From Trichodelitschia bisporula (taxonomy: Eukaryota > Ascomycota > Dothideomycetes > Phaeotrichales > Phaeotrichaceae): DNA of 64,000 nucleotides. Positions 22,676 through 33,760 of the stretch are shown here, in pieces. The position numbers and the translations under genes were made by a program. The stretch's first letter is position 1; the number at the start of each line of letters is the position of its first letter. The stretch lies in NCBI GenBank assembly GCA_010356995.1, contig ML996687.1, positions 435,803-499,802 on the forward strand. The letters run 5' to 3'. The notes beneath the pieces are model-generated. The model was not told where the DNA came from. It made no database searches and saw nothing but the letters and a program-made list of their open reading frames with translations.

Positions 22676-23486
22676 CTAAGAAACGCTGAACGACTCCCCA
22701 CACCCACACTGCTCAGCTATCACCAGTCAGTAAACGCCCAATACCAGTCAACCACCAATACTCACTAATATTCGGATTCCGAAACGTAAACCTCGCATTG
22801 AGCTTATCCTCCACCCAATCCATCTCACTCCCAAGCACCTTCATCAACGCCTTCGAATCAATAAGCACCTTCACCCCATCCTGCTCCACCTGCTCGTCGA
22901 ACCGCGCCGGTGTGTCCACGTACTCGAGGTGATATGCCGAGCCAGAACAGCCCTTGCTCTTCACGCCTACCCGGATAAGCTTCGGCTCGGGTGAATCCAG
23001 CAGCTCGCGCAGGTGCTCCACGGCCGAAGGTGTGAGCGTCATCGCCGCTTTGCGCATGCGCAACTTGCTCCGTGGGCGCTGCTTTGGCGCTGCGTCTGCT
23101 GCAGGCAGAGCCGCAGGTGTAGTTGTAGTCGCAGCCGTAGACGCAGCCGCAGCCGAGGTTGTAGCCGTATCCGCAGCCGCAGCCGCCGCCGTCCTCCCCG
23201 CAGCCTTGCCCTCCGCGCCCTGACTCATCCCCGCGGGACTCATCCCCGGCGCAGTCGGCGCATCAAGCGGCTTCGGCTTCGATCCCAGCGTTTGAGGAAG
23301 CGTATATCTCGCAAAACGATCGGGCGGCGGGGGCGTCCTGGCCGGGGCTCGGGATTCGGTCATGAGCGCGCGGCGGTGAGTGGAGGTGCGGGTTGAGGCG
23401 CTGAAGGAGCGGAGGCAGCGCGGGCATTGGGTACGGAGGGAGGAGGATGCGTGGCGGAGGAGGGAGGGGGCGAGGGGGAGTGCCAT
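22676..23486 (-). CDS. ISA1: Mitochondrial iron-sulfur assembly protein Isa1 (A-type)
   Basis: A-type carrier that, with Isa2 and Iba57, builds 4Fe-4S clusters for mitochondrial enzymes. Exons 23486-22766 and 22716-22676 give 253 residues. The short last exon is essential: it supplies EQCGCGESFSVS with C244 and C246, which join C180 (KSKGCSGSAYHLEY) to complete the three conserved cysteines. The N-terminus is a typical matrix presequence (MALPLAPSLLRHASSSLR, with RSFSAS near the expected cleavage site). Between presequence and domain lies an unusual linker of about 100 residues, very rich in Ala and Thr (about 94-133) and coded by GCN repeats. The catalytic domain covers 145-253. Confidence 0.95.
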
Positions 23487-24197
23487 CGTGTGTGTATCGT
23501 TGTGGGATCGGTGGTAGGGTGGGTTGTGAGGGAGGAGGTGAGATTGTTGTAGGTTTGGTGGTGGTGAGGATTGCGGCGAAAAACGGACATTCGGTCATCG
23601 ATTGGTGGTGTGGCCAATCAGCAGGAGGGCTTTTGTCAATGTGGCGCGGGTGGTGAGGCTGCGGTGAATTTGGTCGTGCACCGCCACAATTGTGGAGGGC
23701 TGACTATTGTTCTGTCATCACTTCAGTCTTGAGCTCTACTGGACTCACGGTTGAAGAAAGAAACTCTGATGGTGTTAACCAAAGTGTTTTTATCTCTCTA
23801 TGGCCTCAGGTAGCCCGAACAGGTTCGTGAGTTGAACTTGATACCCGGAGAAGCCTTGTTAGGTCATTCTGCACTGCGACCACGTTCAAAGGGATCATTG
23901 ATTCATATTCTCATAAATCCACATCGATGCAGGAAACATGACGGATGCAACCCCCAGACGCCGACTATGCTCCCCGTTAGATCCTGAAATAGAAAGCAAT
24001 TGCCAACAGCCATCCTCTAGCTCCGCCAGTTTGCAGAGCCCGACCAGGCCGAGGGCCTAAGGCCATATGCCCAAGTCCGCTCTATGGGGTTTGCCAGAAC
24101 ACATAAGCAGCTTTTGCCGGGAACAGTCTCGGAGGAACAATGCACTTCGACTCTGACAACGCTCCCGTCATTCACCCGCATGGAGCATTGCGCCTTC
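23487..24197. other. Intergenic, ISA1 promoter side
   Basis: About 710 bp holding the ISA1 promoter and the 3' end of the next minus-strand gene. Just upstream of ISA1 it is G-rich on the + strand (pyrimidine-rich in the ISA1 leader). No gene recognised. Confidence 0.5.
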
Positions 24198-24968
24198 TCA
24201 CCCTTGCACCTCAATCCTGCGGAGCTCCGTTTCCACCACCGCATTCAGGGGGCGGTCGAGCACGCTATAGAACTCTGTGCTACCCACACTGCAATAAAGG
24301 ATAATGATGCGCTTCAGGCTGAGAACACTACCCGCAATCTCCTGTACGAGCCACCGCAGAACAGCAGTATGATCGGCCCAAAAGATCAAGTTGCTGTCCG
24401 GTGAATGGCAGAGGCACATCTGTAGATAAACCGTGTCAAGGTGCAGCGGCAACTTGGCCCAGTGTTCCCGATTTTCCGTTGCTAACGAGCGCGAAATTTG
24501 CAGGTAGTCACGAACCACCAGCGTGTCGATCCTGAACAAGGGGAGGATATCGCGGGGGGTACGACCGAGGCGTGCTTGTGCAAGTGGAAGCACAGAGAGC
24601 TGCCCCTCCTCAGGGAGCCACTCTGGGGCAACGAGCCTTATACGGAGAGCCAGGCCCCGGCACTCATGGTAGAGCTTGCGGCAGACAAGCAGGAGATAGG
24701 TATTGACGTTCAGGTCCTCGTCCTGCTGGATGGTGCGTAGGTGGTCGGCGGTCGAGACAGGGACAAGGATGTTGGCGTATATCATGTTCCGGATCTCACC
24801 CGGAATGTCGAGAAGTGAGGCCGGCGGGTATTTTGTTGCTGCAGGGGCGTGGACTGGAGGAGTGGGGTAGTCGGCGGGTGATGGCGCTTGTTCCATGAAA
24901 TCTTCTTCCTCCGTGGAATCTGCTTCCTCCAGGGAATCTTCTTCCTCCATGAGATCTTCTTCCTTCAT
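24198..24968 (-). CDS. Hypothetical F-box-like fungal protein with acidic repeat N-terminus
   Basis: Single exon of 256 residues. Residues 1-25 are an acidic tandem repeat of six-residue units (EEDLME, EEDSLE, EADSTE, EEDFME). After a Pro/Ala linker comes ASLLDIPGEIRNMIYANIL, the motif seen in the large family of fungal F-box-like proteins (LLDLPxEIRNxIY). The rest, with a RKLYHECRGLALRI segment and leucine-rich helices, fits that family's general layout. Such proteins are thought to recruit targets to SCF ubiquitin ligases, but most are untested. The ATG at 24968 starts inside the repeat, so the start could also be one repeat unit away. Confidence 0.6.
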   Translation of the reverse strand: MKEEDLMEEEDSLEEADSTEEEDFMEQAPSPADYPTPPVHAPAATKYPPASLLDIPGEIRNMIYANILVPVSTADHLRTIQQDEDLNVNTYLLLVCRKLYHECRGLALRIRLVAPEWLPEEGQLSVLPLAQARLGRTPRDILPLFRIDTLVVRDYLQISRSLATENREHWAKLPLHLDTVYLQMCLCHSPDSNLIFWADHTAVLRWLVQEIAGSVLSLKRIIILYCSVGSTEFYSVLDRPLNAVVETELRRIEVQG

Positions 24969-24978
24969 GAAATCTCCT
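24892..24978. repeat. 18-bp tandem repeat at the 5' end of the F-box-like gene
   Basis: Four clear copies plus a partial one of an 18-bp unit resembling TCCATGAAATCTTCTTCC on the + strand. It is in frame and codes the acidic N-terminal units of the gene on the other strand. Confidence 0.85.
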
Positions 24979-25861
24979 TATTTGACGAAAAGGCTTGATT
25001 ATGTGTCGAGAGAACTTGTGGAGACGGCCGGTGATGAATATATGTCCAATTCGCCGAGCGCCGCGACTGATACTGCACCGCCACAGACGACAGCAACCGA
25101 AGAACTGAGGAAGTCACGAGTTGCAATGCACTTGAGGAGGGTACGAGTGCAGTGAGTTCTGCCTTGGACATAGTCAGCCGTGTCTCGACGGAGAGTGAGA
25201 GAAAGGAAGGAAGAGAAACAACCTCAGCTGTCAATACCGTTCATCAAGACAACGAAATGGGCGTCGAGCTGGCGTCGAGCTGTAGATAGTTTCAAGGCCT
25301 AGAAAGCGGAACTGAAGATTAGATCGAAGCTCCTATAGTTGGTCTTGCCGGGAGATACCTTTATGGTGGGATGTCAAGTATTGCTGAGGTTGAGAGTGTT
25401 CGTTATCATTGAAGTTGCAGTGCGTTGTTTAGGAGAGCTGTCGTTTGCAACGGAATCGTTCTTAAGCCGACCCCGCTGTGACCGTGACGCGGCTTCCAAC
25501 GTGGCAGCCCTGTATTGCGCGTCTGTTGAACAAGCCATCTGTCCGTCTTTTCCCTTTCCAGGTTAGTCCATGGCATCAGGAGATGGTGGGGCTTTGCCTG
25601 TATCTGGCAACTTGACATGTGCTACTATGGTCAGGTCAGCCTCGCCGACATTTGCTTGAATCTAATCCAGAGCTCGCAGTATCATCAGGACGCCTAAGGG
25701 AGTTTAGTACACAAACAGGCATAGTCTGTCATATCCTGGTCTCGCAATATTGATGTGGATTCGTGCCAACAGCTGAACAGGTGGCAGCAACCAGTATTCA
25801 GATACGGTATTTCAGCCTCACAGCCAGCCTTCACTTCCAGCAGCGGCGCCTGCGAGTCCAT
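24979..25861. other. Intergenic, no gene supported
   Basis: About 880 bp between two minus-strand genes. It should hold the promoter of the F-box-like gene and the 3' end of the ABM gene. Short open frames lack motifs. Confidence 0.5.
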
Positions 25862-26341
25862 CTACTTCCTAAACCCGCCAACCTTCTTCACAATCTTCGA
25901 AACAGGCGGGCCCTCAAGCTTGCCCGACAAGCCCTCCTGTGTAGCCTTCTTGAACCACTCGCTATTGCGATGCTCCTCAACGGCCGCTGCATCCTTGAAC
26001 CTGTACAGAAACACCCATCAGCTCCGCCAACACAATTTCCAAGCTCGAACATAGGTGCGGGGAGGGGGCGGTTAGAGGCGAAAGCGGAGTCGGGAGCTGG
26101 CAAACTCACGTCTCGACGAGCAAGTACGTTCCCTCATCCTCGTTGTAGTACATCTCGTAGCCGAGGCACCCCGGCTCGCCACTCTCCATCAGCGAACCCA
26201 GTGTCTTGAGGCCCTCCTCGACCTTCACAGCGTCAGCATCGCCACATAACCGCCAAAAGTTGAAGCGTAAAGCTGACGTACCTCCTCCTTCTTCCCCTCC
26301 GCCGGCTTGAGCGTAACAAGGGCAGTAATAGTGTCAGACAT
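25862..26341 (-). CDS. Small ABM-fold (antibiotic biosynthesis monooxygenase-like) protein
   Basis: A 103-residue protein in three short exons, 26341-26282, 26222-26110 and 26000-25862, which join in phase. The sequence starts MSDTITALVTLKPAEGKKEEVEEGL and holds GCLGYEMYYNEDEGTYLLVE and then EEHRNSEWFKK, the pattern of the dimeric alpha+beta barrel (ABM/YgiN-like) fold: N-terminal strand, helix, GCLxYE strand, WxxxxAxxxH-like region. Members act as cofactor-free quinol oxygenases or heme-degrading enzymes, or have unknown roles. Function here is not determined. Both introns have good donors (GTACGT, GTGAGT). Confidence 0.85.
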
Positions 26342-26976
26342 GCTGTATCAAAAAGCTATCAGAATCTCGAGTCAAAGTGTGTTCAACTGACAATGGAATG
26401 ACCTCCTCCCATGCGGGTGCCTGCCTGATATGTATACTCAACCCCGCACTCACATGCCGGCCATCAAGCCCCCCTCAACTCTGATATTGCCTACCAATGT
26501 TACCCCGACCTTCTGCAATATGCACGCCCTCGCAAGGTACGGTGTGAGATTTCCAGCGAGACTGTCATTGGCATACCGCTACTCCCCCGCGTGCCCGGGA
26601 CGTGGGAGCTGAATGGAAGAATACGAGGCTGCGGCTTGGCGCGGCGTGAGGATTGGCGGGTGGGATTAAAGAATGACGGCATGGGTGACAAGTGGCATGC
26701 CTTATATAGCAAAAAGGGCGCTCGACAGCTGACAGCGTTCCTGTGGGAACGATAACCGCAGCACTACTCGTGTTAGCTAAGCCAAATTGCAGTTGCCTCT
26801 ACGCAAGGCGTGTCGGTTACAAGTTGCGCAGTTACATGACAGTGGAAGTTCCTACACCAAATGCATCACTCAAGCAGCTCAAAAATCAGTTCAAAAGCAG
26901 CCTGGGATATCGACAAACGGCTATGACAACATCGCCAAACCATTGAAGCAACTAAACCACTGCGAAGCGCTAGGTT
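26342..26976. other. Intergenic between ABM gene and V-ATPase subunit B
   Basis: About 630 bp with the ABM promoter and the 3' UTR of the V-ATPase gene. Apart from the TATA-like elements nothing is recognised. Confidence 0.5.
26701..26708 (-). promoter_or_regulatory. TATA-like element upstream of the ABM gene
   Basis: TATATAAG on the minus strand, a strong TATA match but about 360 nt upstream of the ABM start at 26341. It would imply a long or spliced leader; a weaker TATACATA is at about 26427-26434, some 90 nt upstream. Confidence 0.35.
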
Positions 26977-28783
26977 CTACACGTCAACTAGATTCTCCTC
27001 CGCCGGTGGCGCCGGAGCAGCCGGCTCCTCATCATCGTTATCTTGCGAGCCCTTACCACCACGCCGCTGGTAATACTGGTCGAGAATTTTGGCGGGAATG
27101 CGGTTGAGCAGCTCCTTGGGGTAGATGCGCAGAAGGCTCCAGGCGAGGTCGAGCGAGTCGAAGATCGAGCGCGCGTCATAAGCGCTCTGTGCGATAAATG
27201 TGCGCTCAAACTTGTCCAGGAACTCGAGTGACAGCTTGTCTTCGGAACTCAACGCCTCTTCACCAACCACAGCCTTCATGGCCGCCGCATCACGTCCAAT
27301 GGCGTACTTGGCGTATAGCTGGTTCGACACATCGCCGTGATCCTTACGGGTGTGTTTCTCACCGATGGCCGACTTCATCAGACGTGATAGCGAGGGAAGC
27401 ACATTGATGGGCGGGTAGATACCCTTGTTGTGCAGCTGGCGATCAACGTAGATCTGACCCTCGGTAATGTAGCCCGTCAAATCAGGGATAGGGTGAGTAA
27501 TGTCTAAAATGTCAGGCGGAGTTGAACCGTAGAGGGACCACATACCATCGTTCGGCATAGTCAAGATCGGAATCTGCGTAATCGATCCGTTTCGGCCCTC
27601 CACACGTCCGGCACGCTCGTAAATCGTGGACAAATCCGTGTACATGTAACCGGGGTAACCGCGGCGACCGGGCACTTCCTCACGGGCGGCGGACACCTCA
27701 CGCAGGGCGTCGCAGTACGACGACATGTCGGTGAGAATGACAAGAACGTGCTTCTCGAGCTGGTAGGCGTAGTACTCGGCCGTGGTGAGAGCCAAACGGG
27801 GAGTGATGATGCGCTCGATCGTGGGATCGTTGGCCAAATTCAAGAAGAGGGTGACGCGCCCCATACTGCCGTTCTCCTCAAAGTCGCGCGTGAAGAAGCG
27901 ACTGGTTTCCAAGTTCACACCCATAGCACCAAACACAATAGAGAAGTTGTCTTCGTGGTCGTCGTGGATGCCCTTTGTGGGCTTGACCAAGCTCGCCTGC
28001 CGACAGATTTGTGCAGCGATTTCATTGTGCGGGAGACCGGCAGCGGAGAAGATGGGAATTTTCTGACCGCGGGCAATAGAGTTCATGGTGTCGATGGCGG
28101 AGATGCCGGTGGAGATCATTTCTTCGGGATACACCTGGTGGTGTCAGTGCAGAGCGCGGCGCGTAGGAGCACATACCCGCGAGTACGGGTTGATGGGACT
28201 GCCATTGATGTCAAGGTAGTCCTCAGCCAGCACCTTAGGGCCTTTATCGATGGCACGACCCGAACCGTCGAATATACGACCCAACATGTCTTCGGAGACA
28301 CCGAGCTTCAGGCTGGAGCCCGAGAACTCAACCTTGGTCTGCAGTGTGTAAGCGGGGCTACAGGCAGCTATGCGATCGAGAACGGTACCTTTTTGACATC
28401 GATGCCCGAGGTCCCTTCAAAGACCTTTGTAAATTAGCGGCTTGCAAACTTTGCAACTCTGGTGCATGTGTACCTGCACAACGGCACGATTTCCTCAGAA
28501 ATGTCAGCAAGGATGTTCTTAGGGCGAAGGCAGCCATACCGCGAGCTTCCAAAACCTGGCCGGACCGTTCGGTGCCATCCGGGAGGGTGAGGGACACGAT
28601 CTCGTTGAATCGAGGAAACTTGACCTGCATAAAATGTGAGATAGGTGACGACAAACAGATGGCATCATGAGAGCTAACATTCTCCAAGATCACCAATGGA
28701 CCATTGACGCCTCCGATAGTGTTATACCGCAATCGGGGTTGGACCTTGGACATGCGCGGATCTTCCGTGGCCGCCGGCGCCAT
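26977..28783 (-). CDS. VMA2: V-type ATPase subunit B (Vma2)
   Basis: Non-catalytic nucleotide-binding subunit of the V1 sector, which acidifies vacuoles. Six exons: 28783-28679, 28624-28540, a 20-nt microexon 28493-28474, 28424-28389, 28338-28177 and 28134-26977. They sum to 521 codons plus stop, close to yeast Vma2 (517). Joins reproduce the family sequence, for example [24 protein letters not shown] across three junctions. Key motifs: [66 protein letters not shown] in place of the catalytic P-loop, and [38 protein letters not shown] (in two overlapping parts). The C-terminal [19 protein letters not shown] tail is acidic. Confidence 0.97.
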
Positions 28784-31032
28784 GACTAACAGATTACAAG
28801 ACAAGCTGCGGGGAGTAGGTGAGGTCTACTGCTGCAATAATCGGTAGCGGGGCAGGATGATGGGAGAGTTGGACGTCGGTTACGTAGGAAGACGCTCTCT
28901 CAAGGATGAGGGGGAAGCTCTTTGGGGTGGACCAAGCTCCAAGAGGGCAAGGTTCACGTCGCTGCATCAATGTTCCGCCGGCCTTGGCCAAGAGAAACTG
29001 ACCAGCCCCGCGATAAGGTGCGTGACTTTGGACCTTGGAGCCTTGCAGCCTTGAAGCCTTGGAGGGACACGATATTTGTGGGGGAGGGGCGTGGGATGGT
29101 CGATGCAATGAGATGCTCGCTGAAGAGATGGAGGGGAAGGAGGACTGCATGCTACGTACAGTATGGATGTGCGGTTTGGCTGCAGCAGCTTGCCAGTGGC
29201 TGCAGCAAGATGAGGGGCAGTACGGATGTAACCAGCAGTCAGATTTGCGGCTTTTGAGATTTCTCGTTTGATCTCTTTTGCGACAACAAAAGTTGTGCTG
29301 ATCAATAAGAGCCGACCTTGAAGTTCAAGATGTTGGAAGCTCTTGGATTTCTGTCCCATTAATCTCCTCAACGCATCCATTGAACCTCGTTGCCTTCAAA
29401 GGACGAAACCGCATTCGATGAAAGACTACATCATCGCTCCTCTTACCATCTCCATCGGACAACACCGTATGCACTGCACAGTTTTTCAGTCTGTACCACC
29501 ACCCATTCACACATGATCGAACTGAACAACTGCCCAAAAACCCCAAGGGTAAAATGCGGGACGACAGCGATGTGGTCACGTTGGCGGTTGAACGTGTTGG
29601 CATTGCCGGGAGGGCAGCGATAATTGGCTGGTGAGGACGACTTTTGCAGTTGGGAGAACGTGGAGGAGGTATCTCGACTACCGACTTTCGCTCTCCCTTT
29701 TCATGACTCTTCCACTGCCTCGAGATAGAGTGCACAACAGAAGCAAAAAGACCAGCCTCGAGCCTCTGCAATCCCCGTGTTTAGGCCATACTCGCCGTAC
29801 ATAAAGAAAAGGGAGAGGAGACTGGGAGAGTACGTCGCGTTCTCGTCACCTCGTTGGGTGGAACGTATCAAGTAGAGCTCCTGAGCCACGCCACCAACCC
29901 CCAAAGAAGCTAGTTTAATCGCGGAAATATCCGAATTCGTCATGTTTTGTCCGATTGTTGCACTGAGCTACACCACATGTGGTGATATTTAGGGCCTTAG
30001 GTGATTGCTTGGGAGGCAGGGCGGGGGCCGCCCCCCCCGACTTTCTTCCCGGGGGGGGGTGGAGAGGGTAATGAAGTTGGAAGAAGAGAGGGAAAAGTGT
30101 AGGAGTAGTTCTAGTGAGCGGCGCTGCACACCACCTGCAAACCACCATCTCCAAACCCACAACCCCCCCCAAACTTCACACCATCACCTACACCACCACC
30201 ATCGCCATCACCCCTCCCACTTCACGCGAACTCTCTTCTCCTCCAAAACTACTCTTCAGTGGTCGCTACTATTCCGCCGCACGCAGTCTGGCCTCCTCAT
30301 CCGTCTCCTCGTCATCCCGCCCCATAACTCGTCGCGAATCCTCTCCCATCTCAGCCAGGTTCGCGACAACTCACATCTCGCTTTTCCAACCCCCCGTCAT
30401 GTCACTCTCTCGACCTCTCACCACTCTCTAAATATCTCTAACCTACATCTTGCTATCACCCACTGTCAACAGATGCAACCACAAATACGTCGCTTTTCAT
30501 CTGGAAATATATAAACGCCCACTTTGTCCCGCATGGTAATGCGCCTTGATTCCGCGACTTGACCCTTGATCTAGGCCTGTCGTCGCCTTCCCTCGCCTAT
30601 CACCTTCCCTCGACTCTCAACTCCCTCGTTGTAACGCGTCGATCCAACCACAGCGCGACAGCCGCATTTTTTCCGACGCCGTCCAGACCGTCCCATCTCC
30701 CGCGACATAACGTATTCCGTCCTTCATTCGCGTGCGCATCCGCTCCGCTGCGTCGAATAACGCCGTGTGCCATCGCCGGTCCCGCGTCCTCTGAACAGGA
30801 CCCTTGGGTTTTCTTATTACGCGACGGTCTCGAGGCGCGTTATTCATGCTCAAAGACCTGCACCGCTCGCTCCTTCAGCCCACCATCTCCATAAACTGCA
30901 CAAAGACCTACAGCTGTTGAAGCGCACCGTATTCGAAGCCCAGAGGCCCGGCTCGGCGGAAAAGCTGAGGCCGCAAGCCTCGCAACGCGTGGGTGGACCG
31001 GAGAGTTTAGCTGGCGCGCAGCTCCATTCAAA
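28784..31032. promoter_or_regulatory. Divergent control region between VMA2 and the PtaB-like gene
   Basis: A 2.25-kb gap with start codons facing away at both ends. The right 900 bp (about 30120-31030) is strongly C/T-rich on the PtaB sense strand, as expected for a long leader. It contains a 14-bp palindrome with an E-box core (29971-29984) and a GC hairpin (30031-30058). No coding gene is supported. Confidence 0.5.
29971..29984. promoter_or_regulatory. Perfect 14-bp palindrome with CACATGTG core
   Basis: CACCACATGTGGTG reads the same on both strands and includes an E-box (CANNTG). It may be a bHLH dimer site in the control region shared by VMA2 and the PtaB-like gene; binding is inference. 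Confidence 0.4.
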
Positions 31033-33760
31033 ATGATGAGCACATACGCGCCTCATGGTGGAGGTATCCAGCACCCCGGGATGCCTCACGGGCAGCCCAT
31101 GGGGCCAGGCCAAGTTCCGCATCCGGGGCAAATGGGTCAACCCATGATGCACCCTGGTGTATCTGGGCCGGGTGGCGCACACGTTGCTCAAGCGGGAGTG
31201 GGTCCTATGATGGGTGGCATGCAGCCGGGAATGGGAGGACCTGGAGCTCCCAGTTCACACGCCATGTCACATCTGGCACCGAACCCGATGATGGCTCCTC
31301 AAATCCAGCAGCAAAGTAAGTTTCCCTAGAAAACCCCTCATTGTCTCTGTCGTAACCGATCCAACATCGGTGCAGCCCAGGGAAGATTGCTTATAGGTGG
31401 AAACTATTCTTTGAGAGTTCAGCGGGCTAATCAGGCTTGCGCAGTGAACATGAATCCCGCCTTAATGGCACAGTACCGTAGTCGCATGCAACAGCAAGCC
31501 TTCATGGCGCAGCAGCAACAGCAGCAGCAGCACCATCTACAAAACCAGATGCAGATGCAGCATGCGCAAGGCGGCATGATGTTCCAGAACCCTGCGAACC
31601 AGGGCATGAATCCACAGCAATTGCAGCAACTTCAAGCCAACGGAGGGCATATGAATCCCGTACATCTACCTCCCCACCTGCAACAGCAACTTCAGCAGCA
31701 GAATATGATCAGCCAGCAGCAAAGATCAATGGCTGCGCAACAACATCTCCACCAACAGCAACAGCACCATCTGTCTCAGCAGCAGCAGCTTGCGATGCAG
31801 CATGCTGCATCTCAGTCTAGTAATCCAGGTCAACCGACCCCCACGAGTACTCCCCAGCAGGGCCAGCAAGGCCCTGGCCGGCCACCTACCGCGATGGGGA
31901 CGCCTGCCAGCATGGAACCGCAGACATCACCGGCTGCCACGCCGGGTCAGCAGCAAGGCCCGCAGCCATCTCAGCAACAACAACAACCTCCGCAACCTCC
32001 TGTATCTAATCCGCAAATAGCCCAGTCTCAGACGCAAGCCGTCCCTCCGCAGCAATCGCAGCAAGCGCAACAAGCGCAACAACAAGCTCAGCAGCAGGCG
32101 CAACAGCAGGCTCAGCAGCAAGCCCAGCAGCAGCAGGCGAGTCAGGCCCAGCAAGCATCTCAGCAACAACAGGCCCAGCAGCAACAGGCGCAACAGCAGC
32201 AGGCGCAACAGCAACAGGCACAGCACCAGCACCAGCACCAGCACCAGCAACAAGCGCAGCAGCAAGCGCAGCAGCAGCAAGCGCAGCAGCAGCAAGCGCA
32301 GCAGCAGCAAGCGCAGCAGCAGCAAGCTCAACAACAGCATGTTCAGCAGCAGCGTAACATGGTGATGCAGGCACAACACAACTCTCTCCAGCAAAGACAG
32401 CGCGCCATGATGCAGCAGCAAAGCCAATTATCAAATGGCAAAACGCTTCTCAAAATTTTCAACTTTGCCGACAGGTTGGGATCCTTCTGCGCCGACCAGG
32501 CGACAAACGATATCAACTACTGGAGGACGTTTGTCAACAATCACTTCACCAGCAGTGGCGTTTTGCGCGTCGTGCTACGGACTGACAAAGAATCGAAGAC
32601 GTTCGAGATTGGCGCAGCCTCACTACCCCGGTACTACTGGACCCACTTTGACGGCGATGTCAATCAAATACAGCTGGTGCTTGATGGGACCACGGAGAGG
32701 CCCATAAATGAACAATATCATATTGCATCAACAGATCGTGCACGCATGCTCTACTGGTTCAGAGACGGTACCCAGGTATGTACTTAAAAAAGTAGTTTGC
32801 GGCAGCTCCTTAACGTCACTAGGTCATTTGGCACGGCCGGCTTGTAGCAATATACTCCGGCGATAAGATGGAGAGCCTTCAGTTCGAGACAAGAGAGCAC
32901 CAGGAGTTCATCCCTCGGTCCAAGCTGGAGGAGCTCTGCATCAAGGCTTCTCCGGACCAAAACAAGTCACCGCGCATGACCAAGTCCGCCGGAAAGGCGC
33001 GCAATGCGCGACAACAGCCCCAGGCCGACCCTGCCTTTGAGCTTCGGCACCTCCCTAAGCCACCTGTGACCGACCTGGGCGTCACCCCACGGATTCAGGG
33101 TTTCCTTGAGGTTTGTTTGCGTCTTGTACATTGAATGTTGCTGACTGGGGCCAGCTGATCGAAACCCTGTCATTGATGCGGGATTTGATGTACTACACTC
33201 AATCCCACCCTCATCTCACGGTCACGCAAGCATTGTCCTCGCTCGTCGAATCATATCCCCCACTTCCGGCGCAGGCCAACCCCCACATGCAACAGCAGCC
33301 GCAACAGGGCCAGCAAATTGGCTACGCACCTAACGGTCTACCGGAGCAGTTCCAGCAATTTCAACCTGGTGCACGCATGCCCCACTCGCAAGCCATGGGC
33401 CGCCACCCGAGCGAGGGCTTCGTTATGTCGCCCGCCATGCAGTCGTCACTGCTTCCCGGCAGCCAGGCTAACGGGTCGCCGCACATGGGGCAGATGGGCC
33501 TCGCAAACGCGCACACGCCGTCTCCGGCGCACGTGCACATGGCGCCACCGATGGTAGCCCAGGTCAGCCAACAAGGAAGTACGACGGGCGCAAGTTCAAA
33601 CACGAGTCCCAGCGGTGGAGCCGGAGGTGTGAAGCGGAGACGGAGTACAGCACAGGTGACGAAGATGGAGCCGGATGAGAATAATGAAGTCAACGGTGTG
33701 ATGCCGAAAGTCAAGCCCAGTCCGAGGATGAACAACCACAAACGATTAAAGGGTTCATAA
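31033..33760 (+). CDS. ptaB: PtaB-like LIM-binding domain transcriptional co-regulator
   Basis: Fungal LIM-binding/SEUSS-type protein; Aspergillus PtaB partners SomA (a LisH factor) to control adhesion and development, and yeast Mfg1 is the counterpart. Likely exons 31033-31315, 31376-32775, 32823-33110 and 33155-33760 give about 858 residues in phase. The N-terminus is Met/Gly/Pro-rich; a glutamine-rich tract with a QAQQQ repeat fills about 32060-32340; the LIM-binding domain starts at SNGKTLLKIFNFADRLG and runs through HFTSSGVLRVVLR, YWTHFDGDVNQIQLVLDG and VIWHGRLVAIYSGDKMESL to LGVTPRIQGFLELIETLSLM. A basic KRRRS motif near the end may be a nuclear signal. An alternative first acceptor at about 31445 would remove 23 residues. 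MMST or MST may be the start. Confidence 0.88.
32266..32325. repeat. 15-bp tandem repeat coding QAQQQ in the PtaB-like gene
   Basis: Four exact copies of GCGCAGCAGCAGCAA, within a longer imperfect CAG/CAA tract from about 32060 to 32340. Likely length-variable between strains. Confidence 0.9.

Noticed and set aside
31927-32434. Leucine- or alanine-rich minus-strand frames opposite the glutamine tract
   Set aside because: They are reverse readings of CAG/CAA repeats.
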